A stretch of DNA of 64,000 bases, from NCBI RefSeq assembly GCF_014197105.1, contig NZ_JACIEV010000002.1, positions 186,001 to 250,000 of the forward strand, in the 5' to 3' direction. Origin of the DNA: Sphingomonas jinjuensis. Its GTDB lineage: Bacteria; Pseudomonadota; Alphaproteobacteria; Sphingomonadales; Sphingomonadaceae. A program made the translations under genes and the position numbers. Shown here piece after piece: positions 56,827-64,000 of the stretch. A model generated the notes under the pieces. That model worked only from the letters and a program-made list of their open reading frames with translations. It ran no database searches and was not told the origin of the DNA. Within the stretch, counting starts at the first letter, position 1. Each line of letters begins with the position of its first letter.

Positions 56827-58518
56827 ATGGTATTTCTCCGCGAAACGCGCCGTTCGCTCATTGCTCTCGCGGCATGCCTGCCGCTGACCGCAGCCGGCGG
56901 CAGGTCGGCGACCCCGCAATCGCCCGTCGCGACCGCCGACGCAAGCGACGCAACGCCGCTCCAACGCCGCATTCCGACGATCGGCATGAACCTCGAATCG
57001 GCGGACCTGACGTATTACGGAACGGCATTTCCCTTCATCGACCGGATGCGGACGTCCCCGGGGTGGAGCGCCAAGGATCTCAATTTCGACAATCTGCCCC
57101 AGGGTACCGTCGTCATGAACCCGAAGACTCACCTTCCAGCCGGTCAGGCCAGCAACATATCGCAGGTCTCCACCGTGATCGGGCTCGACCCCGCGCCACT
57201 TCCCGGGCCCGATCGCTACGTCATCACATGGGAAGGCGCGGGCGTCGTGCGGATGGGCTACAAGCTGGCAAGCAACGAAAAGGCCGGCGATCACCGCTAC
57301 ACCTTCGATTATACCGGAACAGACGTCACCGCGAACGTCGTGGTGACCAAACTCGACGATCGCGACCCCATCCGCAATCTCCACCTCGTCCGCGCGGACC
57401 AGCTGGACCGATTTGCAGCAGGGCAGGTCTTCTCTCCTGAATTCCTCACCCGCGTTGCGCAATGGAGCGTGATCCGCTTCATGGACTGGGGACGTACCAA
57501 CGGCAGCACGATCGTCGACTGGAGCCAGATGCCGAGCGACGCGTCGATCTGGCAGGAAACGGGTGCGCCGATCGAGACCATGGTAGCGCTGGCGAATGCC
57601 GCCAAGACAGACATGTGGTATTGCATCCCCGCTCACGCCAACGACGTGTTCGTCCGGCAGGCCCTGACATACGTCCGCGATCATCTCGAGCCATCGCTGA
57701 CGCTTCACCTCGAATATTCCAACGAGGTCTGGAATGGCGCCTTCGAGCAGTTTCATTATGCCCAGGCGCAGGGTGCGGCACTGGGCCAGCGGCTGAAGCT
57801 GACGAAGCCGATCGGAACGATGGAATGGTACGGCTATCGTTCGGCGCAGATCGCGAAGCTGACCGATGAGGTCTATGGCACCAGCTCGCGTCGACGCGTC
57901 AAGAACGTCGTCGGGACGCAGACTGCGTGGCTTGGGCTCGAGGATGCGATCTGGGACGGCGTGAAGCTGTCGCGGCTCGGCACGCCGGCCAGTCTGTTCG
58001 AAGAATATGCGGTAACGACCTATTTCGGACACAGCATCGGCGGTGGATCGGATGCCGACAAGGCCAAGGTACTGGGCTGGGCGCGCCAGGGGCCGGCAGG
58101 GCTCGACGCCGTGTTCAGCGAATTGTCGACTGGTGGGCAACTTTCGGACGATTCATCCCTCGACAATTTGAAGAAGCCCCTCGCCTATCACGCCCGCGTC
58201 GCGAAGCGGCTGGGGCTCGACCTCGTCGCCTACGAAGGCGGGCATCACCTGACCGCGCTCGGCTACGCCAACAAGGACCAAGACGACGTGGTCGCGTTCA
58301 TCGGCCGCATCGTCAACGATCCGCGCATGGGTCGGCTGTACACCCAGATGATCGACGAATTTGGTGCAGTGGGCGGCAAGACGCTGGTCGCGTTCAACGA
58401 TGTCGGCGGGGTGACGAAGTTCGGGGCCTGGGGCGTCAGCGACACGATCTACCAGGAACATTCCCCCCGCTACGACGCCCTCGTCGCGGCGCAGCGGCGG
58501 GCGACGCAAAAGCCCTGA
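56827..58518 (+). CDS. Exported clan GH-A-like glycoside hydrolase
   Basis: A 563-residue exported protein. The signal peptide is MVFLRETRRSLIALAACLPL if the ATG at 56827 is used; 56773 and 56812 are alternatives. It resembles a family often annotated as cellulose-binding protein in sphingomonads, opening PTIGMNLESADLTYYGTAFP. Two motifs fit a retaining TIM-barrel glycosidase: SNEVWN, where an Asn-Glu pair gives acid/base E300, and AYEGGHH, giving nucleophile E470. It diverges from the polysaccharide cluster, so a role in trimming or degrading its product is plausible. The substrate is unknown. Confidence 0.78.
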   Translation: MVFLRETRRSLIALAACLPLTAAGGRSATPQSPVATADASDATPLQRRIPTIGMNLESADLTYYGTAFPFIDRMRTSPGWSAKDLNFDNLPQGTVVMNPKTHLPAGQASNISQVSTVIGLDPAPLPGPDRYVITWEGAGVVRMGYKLASNEKAGDHRYTFDYTGTDVTANVVVTKLDDRDPIRNLHLVRADQLDRFAAGQVFSPEFLTRVAQWSVIRFMDWGRTNGSTIVDWSQMPSDASIWQETGAPIETMVALANAAKTDMWYCIPAHANDVFVRQALTYVRDHLEPSLTLHLEYSNEVWNGAFEQFHYAQAQGAALGQRLKLTKPIGTMEWYGYRSAQIAKLTDEVYGTSSRRRVKNVVGTQTAWLGLEDAIWDGVKLSRLGTPASLFEEYAVTTYFGHSIGGGSDADKAKVLGWARQGPAGLDAVFSELSTGGQLSDDSSLDNLKKPLAYHARVAKRLGLDLVAYEGGHHLTALGYANKDQDDVVAFIGRIVNDPRMGRLYTQMIDEFGAVGGKTLVAFNDVGGVTKFGAWGVSDTIYQEHSPRYDALVAAQRRATQKP

Positions 58519-59160
58519 TCAGCGCGGCGCGCGACCGCCGGTCAGCGTCAGATAGCGGTCCAGCAGCAGCAACCGCATCGCGATCCCCTGGCGATAGGGA
58601 GCGTTGGTGGGGGTAAGCGCCAGCGCCCTCGCCCACAGCGGCCGCGCGGCGGCGAAATCGCCCGCGCGAACATAGACGAGCCCGGCGAAGAACGGCGGCG
58701 CCGGATGGTCGGGCGACAGCCGGCTGGCATGGCAGAAGGCGAGCAACGCCGGCGGCGACATCCGCTCGCCGTCGTTTGCCGCCAGCGCGGTGCCGAGTGC
58801 GGTCCATAGCAACAGGCTGTCGGGAATGCGGTTGATCCCGCCCAGCAACACCCGCACCGCCGCGGCCTTGTCGCCCGAACGCCGCATCGCGTCGGCCGCG
58901 ATCACATAGGCACCGTCGCCGGTGAAGCGTCCCAGCATCTGGTCGCGCAGCACGGCAAGTTCGGGATCGTCGCTCTCCGCGGCCACCTGGGTCGGCTGCG
59001 CCGGGCTGGCGGGCAGCATCGCGCTTCCCTGCAACGCATAGCCGACGGCGCCTAGCGCCAGCGCGGCACCGGTCATCATCCACAGGATGCGCGGCAGCCG
59101 CGCGACGATCATCGCGCCCATCGCCAGGGCGACGATCGCCAGTAGCGCGATCCACCCCAT
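58519..59160 (-). CDS. ccmI: Cytochrome c biogenesis TPR protein CcmI-like
   Basis: A 213-residue protein with two N-terminal helices (MGWIALLAIVALAMGAMIVA; LWMMTGAALALGAVGYALQG) and a periplasmic TPR region (about 80-205: LRDQMLGRFTGDGAYVIAAD; FFAGLVYVRAGDFAAARPLW). In CcmI this part chaperones apocytochromes for haem attachment. The ATG at 59160 overlaps the ccmH stop by one base. Last of seven ccm genes; it ends exactly where the convergent glycosidase-like gene ends. Confidence 0.82.
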   Translation of the reverse strand: MGWIALLAIVALAMGAMIVARLPRILWMMTGAALALGAVGYALQGSAMLPASPAQPTQVAAESDDPELAVLRDQMLGRFTGDGAYVIAADAMRRSGDKAAAVRVLLGGINRIPDSLLLWTALGTALAANDGERMSPPALLAFCHASRLSPDHPAPPFFAGLVYVRAGDFAAARPLWARALALTPTNAPYRQGIAMRLLLLDRYLTLTGGRAPR

Positions 59161-59561
59161 CAGCGCCGCCGCACGAAGCTGGCGCGCGCGATCCAGCCGC
59201 CGATCGCCAGCAGCACGAACGGCGCGATCCACAATGGCCAGGTCGCGGCATTCAGCGGCGGATCATAGCTGACGTAATCGCCGTAACGGTCGACCAGCCA
59301 GGCACGGACCGAATCGGGCGACTCACCCGCGGCGATCCGCCCCCGCACCAGCGCACGCATGTCGCCCGCCATGTCGGCATCGCTATCGGCGATCGACTGG
59401 CCCTGGCAGACGACGCAGCGCAACGTCTCCATCAACGCCTTCGCCTTCACCTCGAGCGCCGGGTCGCGCAGCTGGGTGTTGGCCAGCGCGGCGGGCGGCT
59501 GGTTGGTCTGCGCCGATGCCGCGACCGAGAACAGCAGAATGAAGAGGAGGCCGCGCTTCAC
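59160..59561 (-). CDS. ccmH: Cytochrome c maturation protein CcmH
   Basis: Periplasmic thiol-reducing partner for apocytochrome c. The 133-residue protein has an N-terminal signal/anchor (MKRGLLFILLFSVAASAQ), the family motif LRCVVCQGQSIADSDADMA (C49, C52) and a C-terminal helix (WIAPFVLLAIGGWIARASF). The start is the GTG at 59561, overlapping the ccmG stop as GTGA. In E. coli this domain and the CcmI domain are fused; here they are separate. Confidence 0.93.
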   Translation of the reverse strand: MKRGLLFILLFSVAASAQTNQPPAALANTQLRDPALEVKAKALMETLRCVVCQGQSIADSDADMAGDMRALVRGRIAAGESPDSVRAWLVDRYGDYVSYDPPLNAATWPLWIAPFVLLAIGGWIARASFVRRR

Positions 59562-60085
59562 CGGGCGTTCCTCACTGCCTTGGCGATCGCATCGACCTCG
59601 TCGGCGCGGATGTCGCCGACATGTTGGAGCACGATCCGCCCCTGCCCGTCGATCACGAAGCTTTCGGGCACGCCCGACGAGCCGAGCGCGAGCTGGACCG
59701 AACTCTGCCGGTCGCTGCCGATGCTGGCGTAGGGATCGCCATTGCGGGCGAGGAAGCTTTGCATCGCGGCCGCCGTATCGCGCACGGCGATGCCCTCGAT
59801 CGGCACGCCCATCGCCTTCAGCCGCATCAACTGCGGCGCCTCGGCGATGCACGGCAGGCACCAGCTGGCGAAGATGATGAGCAAGCGCGGCTCGCCACGC
59901 CGGAAGGTCGCTGCCTGCAAACCGGGCTTGCCGGCGACGAGCGCAGGCAGGCTGAAGTCGGGCAGCGGCTTGCCGACCAGCGCGGAGCGGACGGTGCGGT
60001 CGGCGGGGCGGATCAGGCCGGCGGCGACCACCGCGAACAGCAGCGCAAAGACACCCAGCGGCAACCACAGCATCACCCGCTTCAA
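59558..60085 (-). CDS. ccmG: Thiol:disulfide interchange protein DsbE/CcmG
   Basis: Membrane-anchored thioredoxin-like reductant of apocytochrome c. The 175-residue product from a TTG at 60085 has one anchor helix (MLWLPLGVFALLFAVVAAGL) and the active site WCLPC (C76, C79). TTG is accepted because AGGAGG lies seven bases before it and it overlaps the ccmF stop as TTGA. The residue GVPESFVID gives the expected cis-Pro loop. Standard length for the family. Confidence 0.92.
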   Translation of the reverse strand: MKRVMLWLPLGVFALLFAVVAAGLIRPADRTVRSALVGKPLPDFSLPALVAGKPGLQAATFRRGEPRLLIIFASWCLPCIAEAPQLMRLKAMGVPIEGIAVRDTAAAMQSFLARNGDPYASIGSDRQSSVQLALGSSGVPESFVIDGQGRIVLQHVGDIRADEVDAIAKAVRNAR

Positions 60086-62004
60086 GCCCACGCCTCCTGC
60101 ATCGCCACGCGCCGGTCGCGCCGCCAACGGCCGTAGAGCGACAGTACGCCGCCCAGCGCGATCAGCCCGCCGCCCAGCCAGATGAAGGTCACGAACGGCT
60201 TCCACCACAGGCGCAGCTGCCAACGGCCATCGTCGTTCTGCTGCCCCAGCACGGTGTAGAGCTGGCCGTCGAGCGTCGTCAGGATCGCGCTTTCGTTGGT
60301 GCTGGTCACCGGGTCGGTGAAGAAGCGTGACTGCGGGCGCAGCACGCGGACGTCGCCGCCGCGGGTGACCGTCAGTCGCGCCTCCAGCGCCGACCAGTTG
60401 TCGCCGATTGTCGGCCGGATGCCGTCGAGCACGACCTGATAAGGCCCGACCGCCACCGGCTGGCCGACCGACGCCGCGACGAGCCGCTCGGTGGTGAAGG
60501 CGCTGTCGCACGCCATGCCCGCCATGCTGACCGCGATACCGAGATGCGCGACCGCCATGCCCCAGATCGTCAGCGGCGTTCGTCGCCAGTTGCGGCGAAC
60601 CAAGGGCTCGACGCTGGCGACCGCGAGCCCAGCCGCGAGCGCGATGCCGAGCAGCGGCAGGAGCCCGACGTCGAACCCGTTGAATACGATCACCCCCGCC
60701 GCGGCGAAGCAGGTCGCGGCGATCGGCCACGTCATCCGCTGGAGCAGCCTGCTGCCATCGTCGTGCCGCCAGCGCAGCAGCGGCCCCACGGCCATCGCCA
60801 CGACCAGCGCCAGCGCGATCGGCCCCGCCGCCTTGTTGAAGAACGGCGGCCCGACCGACAGCTGCACCCCGAACGAGGCGGCGACGAGCGGGTAGAGCGT
60901 GCCGATCAGCACGATGCCCAGGATCACCGACAGCAGCAGGTTGTTGAGCACCAATGAGCCTTCGCGGCTCAGCAGCGCGAAGACGTTACCCGCCTTTACC
61001 GTCCCGATCCGCGCGCCGAACAGCGCCAGCGCGCCGCCGACGTAGAGGACGAGGAGCGCCAGGATGAAGGCCCCGCGCCTGGGATCGACGGCGAAGGCAT
61101 GGACGCTCGTCAGGATTCCCGACCGGACCAGGAAGGTGCCGACCATCGACATCGAGAAGGCGACGACCGCCAGCATCACCGTCCAGGCGCGAAGCCCGTC
61201 GCGGGTCGCCAGCACGCTCACCGAATGCAGCAGCGCGGTCGCCGCCAGCCACGGCATCAGCGACGCATTCTCGACCGGGTCCCAAAACCACCAGCCGCCC
61301 CAGCCCAGCTCGTAATAGGCCCAATAGCTGCCAGCGGTGATGCCAGTCGTCAGGAAGATCCAGGCGCCCAGCACCCAGGGCCGCATCGCCTTGGCGAACG
61401 CGGGGCCGACCTCTCGCGTCACCAGCGCGCCGACCGCGAACGAGAAGGCAACCGAAATGCCGACATAGCCCACGTAGAGCGTCGGCGGGTGGAAGGCGAG
61501 GCCGGGGTCCTGCAACAGCGGGTTCAGCCCCAATCCGTCGAGCGGCGCCGGATCGACGCGCGCGAAGGGGTTGGAGGCGAAGAGCAGGAAAGCGTAGAAG
61601 CCAAGCGCGATCAGTCCCTGCGCGCCCAGCGTCGCGATCAGCGTCCGCTCGTCGAGCCGCCGTTCCAGCAACGCGACGGCGGCCCCCGCCACCCCCAGGA
61701 TCGTCACCCAGAGCAGCATCGATCCTTCGTGATTACCCCAGGCGCCCGCGAATTTGTACAGCCACGGCTTCATCGAATGGCTGTTCTCGACGACCAGGCG
61801 CACGCTCATGTCGGACGCCAGGAAGACCCCGATCAGCGCCGCCATTGCGATGGCCGTCAACAGCCCCTGCCCCACCGCCACCGGCCGCACGCCGGCCGCG
61901 ACGTCGCCGCGCCCACGCGCGACGACGAGCGCCGCCAGCGCCACCTGCAACGCCGCCAGCGCAGCGGCGAGCCACAGCGCGGCCAGGCCAGCCTCGGCCA
62001 TCAT
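60082..62004 (-). CDS. ccmF: Haem lyase CcmF
   Basis: Integral membrane haem-handling protein of the CcmF/CcsA family, 640 residues, about 15 helices, that joins haem from CcmE to apocytochrome. It has the tryptophan-rich WGGWWFWDPVENASLMPWLA motif and conserved histidines around it. Two overlapping ATGs (62004, 62001) are available; the first gives a 4-base overlap with ccmE. Full length for the family. Confidence 0.96.
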   Translation of the reverse strand: MMAEAGLAALWLAAALAALQVALAALVVARGRGDVAAGVRPVAVGQGLLTAIAMAALIGVFLASDMSVRLVVENSHSMKPWLYKFAGAWGNHEGSMLLWVTILGVAGAAVALLERRLDERTLIATLGAQGLIALGFYAFLLFASNPFARVDPAPLDGLGLNPLLQDPGLAFHPPTLYVGYVGISVAFSFAVGALVTREVGPAFAKAMRPWVLGAWIFLTTGITAGSYWAYYELGWGGWWFWDPVENASLMPWLAATALLHSVSVLATRDGLRAWTVMLAVVAFSMSMVGTFLVRSGILTSVHAFAVDPRRGAFILALLVLYVGGALALFGARIGTVKAGNVFALLSREGSLVLNNLLLSVILGIVLIGTLYPLVAASFGVQLSVGPPFFNKAAGPIALALVVAMAVGPLLRWRHDDGSRLLQRMTWPIAATCFAAAGVIVFNGFDVGLLPLLGIALAAGLAVASVEPLVRRNWRRTPLTIWGMAVAHLGIAVSMAGMACDSAFTTERLVAASVGQPVAVGPYQVVLDGIRPTIGDNWSALEARLTVTRGGDVRVLRPQSRFFTDPVTSTNESAILTTLDGQLYTVLGQQNDDGRWQLRLWWKPFVTFIWLGGGLIALGGVLSLYGRWRRDRRVAMQEAWA

Positions 62005-62447
62005 TTCGTGAGCGACTTTGTCTCGTGCATCGTCCCGGCGGAAGTCTTCGCCAGTTCGGGCGGCATGTATTTCTCGTCGTGCTTGGCGAGCAGGTTGGTC
62101 GCCACGAAGGCGCCGTCGGGGCGGAAGCTGCCCTCCGCGACCACGCCCGATCCCTCGCGGAACAGGTCCGGCACGATACCGGCAAAGGTGACCGGCGTCG
62201 TGGCCTGGCCGTCGGTGACGGTGAAGCGCACGGTCACGCCGTCCTCGGCGCGCGCGACGCTGCCCTTCTCGACCATGCCGCCCAGCCGCACCGCGCGGCC
62301 GACCGGCACGCCGTCGCGCTTCACGTCGGAGGGGGCGTAGAAGAACGCCGCCTGGTCCTTCAACGCCGACAGCGCCAGCAGCGCCGCCGCGACGATCGCC
62401 GCGACCGCGAGCAAGGCGAGGACCAGCCGCTGATTCTTGGCCGTCAT
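62001..62447 (-). CDS. ccmE: Cytochrome c maturation haem chaperone CcmE
   Basis: Periplasmic haem chaperone of 148 residues. It has one N-terminal anchor helix (LVLALLAVAAIVAAALLALS), an OB-fold domain, and the haem-binding H123 with Y127 in AKHDEKYMPPEL. The ATG at 62447 overlaps the ccmD stop as ATGA and is chosen over an upstream open stretch that overlaps ccmD and ccmC. Standard length. Confidence 0.96.
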   Translation of the reverse strand: MTAKNQRLVLALLAVAAIVAAALLALSALKDQAAFFYAPSDVKRDGVPVGRAVRLGGMVEKGSVARAEDGVTVRFTVTDGQATTPVTFAGIVPDLFREGSGVVAEGSFRPDGAFVATNLLAKHDEKYMPPELAKTSAGTMHETKSLTK

Positions 62448-62548
62448 CGCTCGCTGCGCCGCATCTGGATATAGCTTACCAGCGCCAGCACCGCGCCGCC
62501 GCCAATCGTGACGGCATAGGCCGCGATCACGAACGCCCACTGGTTCAC
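62444..62548 (-). CDS. ccmD: Haem exporter protein CcmD
   Basis: A 34-residue single-helix protein that starts MNQWAFVIAAYAVTIGGGAV from a GTG and ends in a basic tail (YIQMRRSER). CcmD joins CcmC and CcmE for haem release. It overlaps the ccmC stop as GTGA and the ccmE start as ATGA, which confirms that this tiny frame is real. Typical of CcmD in size and topology. Confidence 0.92.
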   Translation of the reverse strand: MNQWAFVIAAYAVTIGGGAVLALVSYIQMRRSER

Positions 62549-63270
62549 GCGCGCGCCATCCGCCGCAACCGCGCTTCCGCCTTGGCACGGGCGAGCAGCG
62601 TGCGCATCCGCATCAGGACCACGCCGGCGAAGAACAATGTCGCACCGGTCAGCACGATCGGCAACGGCCACAGGATCGCGCCCGCGATCGTCGATTTGGT
62701 CAGCCCGATCGACGGCCCCTGGTGCAGCGTGTTCCACCACACCACCGAATAGCGGATGATCGGCAGCAGGATCGTGCCGGCGATGCCGAAAATCGCGGGG
62801 ATTCGCCCGTCCCCCTCACGCTCCGCGTCGGCGCGGGCGAGCGCGAGATAGCTGACATAGACGAAGAACAGCAGCAGCATCGACGTCAGCCGCCCGTCCC
62901 ATTGCCACCAGGTGCCCCAGGTCGGTCGCCCCCAGATCGATCCGGTGACGAGGCACAGCGCCGCGAACGTCGCTCCCGGTGCCGCGATCGCGCGTGCGGC
63001 GATCGCCGCCAGCGGATGCCGCCAGACGAGGAAGGCGATGCTGCTGATCGCAATCCCGCTCCACCCGCCCATGCCCAGCCAGGCGGTGGGCACATGGATG
63101 TACATGATCCGCACCGTATCGCCCTGCAGATAGTCGGGCGGCGTCAGCGTCAGCCCGACCCAGCTGCCGATCGCGACCAGCGCGATGCCGAGCCAGGTCA
63201 GCACCGGCGTCAGCGGCTTGGCGATCCGCAGGAACCGCGCAGGATTGGCGAAGGCGTGGAGGGCTGGCAC
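62545..63270 (-). CDS. ccmC: Haem transporter CcmC
   Basis: Membrane protein of 241 residues that loads haem onto CcmE. It has six helices and the conserved WGTWWQWDGRL motif with MYIHVPTAWLGM and a His after WWNTLHQGPS. The start is taken as the GTG at 63270 (VPALHAFANPARFLRI), which gives the family length; ATGs exist further up but would add sequence that spans an intergenic palindrome. It is the first gene of the ccm operon here; ccmA and ccmB are not in the window. Confidence 0.92.
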   Translation of the reverse strand: MPALHAFANPARFLRIAKPLTPVLTWLGIALVAIGSWVGLTLTPPDYLQGDTVRIMYIHVPTAWLGMGGWSGIAISSIAFLVWRHPLAAIAARAIAAPGATFAALCLVTGSIWGRPTWGTWWQWDGRLTSMLLLFFVYVSYLALARADAEREGDGRIPAIFGIAGTILLPIIRYSVVWWNTLHQGPSIGLTKSTIAGAILWPLPIVLTGATLFFAGVVLMRMRTLLARAKAEARLRRMARA

Positions 63271-63358
63271 GGTGAAGGTGCTGATATGGCAGGGCGCGGG
63301 AAAAGCAACGTTCGCGTGCACGTGCCGCAACGGCCACGGACTGAAATCAACCAATCTC

Positions 63359-63464
63359 GTCATCCCGGGCTCGACCCGGGATCCATCTATCCGCGAGCGA
63401 CTCCGGCAGTAACGGAACCAGCCGCCTAGCCGCGCGATAGATCCCGGCTCGAGGCCGGGATGAC
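63359..63464. repeat. Extragenic palindrome, family B, copy 2
   Basis: A 106-base inverted repeat: GTCATCCCGGGCTCGACCCG... with GGATCCATCTAT at the left, and ATAGATCCCGG... with GGCCGGGATGAC at the right. It lies between ccmC and the partial dehydrogenase gene. Core matches copy 1 at 45560-45668. Confidence 0.88.
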
Positions 63465-63472
63465 AATAGCAA

Positions 63473-64000
63473 TCAACCCCGCCCGATCAGACGCTGCGCG
63501 ATCGTGTCGGCGACCTCCGCCGCGGGCCGTCCGGTACGGTCGCTCTCGTTCCACACCTCGTTCAGGCGATCCGGGATCTTGGCGATGCGCGCCATCACTT
63601 CGGCCTCGTCGCCGCGACCGAGATACTCAAGCCCGACGTTAATGATGCCGCCGGCGTTGATGACGTAATCGGGCGCATAGAGGATGCCCCGCTCGTGCAG
63701 CCGGTCGTAATCCTCGAGCGTCGCCAGCTGGTTGTTGGCCCCGCCCGCGACGACCTTCACGCCGAGCGTCGGGATCGTCGCCTCGGTCAGGATCGCGCCC
63801 AGCGCGTTCGGGCTGAAGATGTCCGCCTCGACGCCGAGGATCGAGCCCGCAGCCACACATGCCGCGCCGAGCTCGTCCGCCAGCTTCTGCGCCCGCACGC
63901 CATCGACGTCGGCGAGCGTCAGCACCGCGCCGTCCTTCGCCAGCAGCTTGGCCAGGCCGCCGCCGACCGAGCCGACACCCTGGATCGCGACGCGAACGCC
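63473..64000 (-). CDS. Leu/Phe/Val-type amino acid dehydrogenase, C-terminal part (runs off the window)
   Basis: The last 175 residues of a Glu/Leu/Phe/Val dehydrogenase-family enzyme. The visible part opens with the Rossmann motif VAIQGVGSVGGGLAKLL and continues VEADIFSPNALGAILTEATI, VAGGANNQLAT and LYAPDYVINAGGIINVGLEY, all typical of leucine/phenylalanine dehydrogenases. The N-terminal substrate domain lies beyond position 64000, so the substrate cannot be judged. It would deaminate an amino acid with NAD+. Confidence 0.9.
   Translation of the reverse strand, partial: GVRVAIQGVGSVGGGLAKLLAKDGAVLTLADVDGVRAQKLADELGAACVAAGSILGVEADIFSPNALGAILTEATIPTLGVKVVAGGANNQLATLEDYDRLHERGILYAPDYVINAGGIINVGLEYLGRGDEAEVMARIAKIPDRLNEVWNESDRTGRPAAEVADTIAQRLIGRG

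Overview
The window looks like a stretch of chromosome from a GC-rich alphaproteobacterium of the Sphingomonas type. This is inferred from the gene families present (a PEPxxWA-type sorting motif, a DUF3089 hydrolase, a miaB-phoH-ybeY-corC order), a GTTC-N7-GTTC LexA box of the alphaproteobacterial kind, and extragenic palindromes common in sphingomonads. Genes are dense, mostly vertical housekeeping genes, with frequent 1-4 base stop/start overlaps. I see no insertion sequence, prophage, integrase or CRISPR array.

Layout. 25-9289: a vapB-vapC-trmD-rplS run, a thioredoxin-reductase-like flavoprotein, clpX, clpP, two glycosyltransferases, trigger factor with an unusual Lys/Ala-rich tail, and tRNA-Leu(UAG). 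9402-12166: two small hydrophilic proteins, then three exported proteins of unknown function, at least one of which looks frameshifted. 12176-18113: gatB and gatA/gatC, separated by a flippase and a glycosyltransferase. 18153-22209: a HAD phosphatase, DUF3089 hydrolase, ruvX, GNAT and unknowns. 22281-26792: miaB, phoH, a second vapBC, ybeY, corC. 26929-30584: katG and a PQQ-dependent sugar dehydrogenase. 30591-35402: a btuB-btuF-btuC-btuD vitamin B12 uptake operon under a cobalamin riboswitch. 35441-47526: an acyl-CoA dehydrogenase with a MerR regulator, hisI, purF, a cyclopropane fatty acid synthase, a photolyase, a radical SAM protein behind a LexA box, and an FMN-dependent hydroxy-acid oxidase/dehydrogenase. 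47540-49483: a CAP-domain exported protein divergent from an unusual PEP-motif protein. 49850-58518: an exopolysaccharide cluster (priming transferase, three GT2 enzymes, an oxidoreductase-epimerase fusion) with a divergent exported glycosidase-like protein. 58519-63270: a seven-gene cytochrome c maturation operon, ccmC-D-E-F-G-H-I. 63473-64000: the C-terminal part of a Leu/Phe/Val-type dehydrogenase that runs off the window.

The most notable patterns are: (1) two VapBC toxin-antitoxin modules with unrelated antitoxin types, each joined by a 4-base overlap to an essential translation gene (trmD, ybeY) and each near an enzyme that modifies tRNA position 37 (TrmD, MiaB); (2) a PEP-CTERM-like sorting motif in the middle of a protein whose N-terminal segment is repeated after it, behind a leader with several perfect inverted repeats; (3) a LexA box that fixes the start of a PA0069-type radical SAM gene; (4) a Gfo/Idh/MocA-SDR fusion and a clan GH-A-like exported protein in the polysaccharide cluster; (5) probable homopolymer frameshifts in the 10.5-11.4 kb region. 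Three families of extragenic palindromes sit at gene ends.
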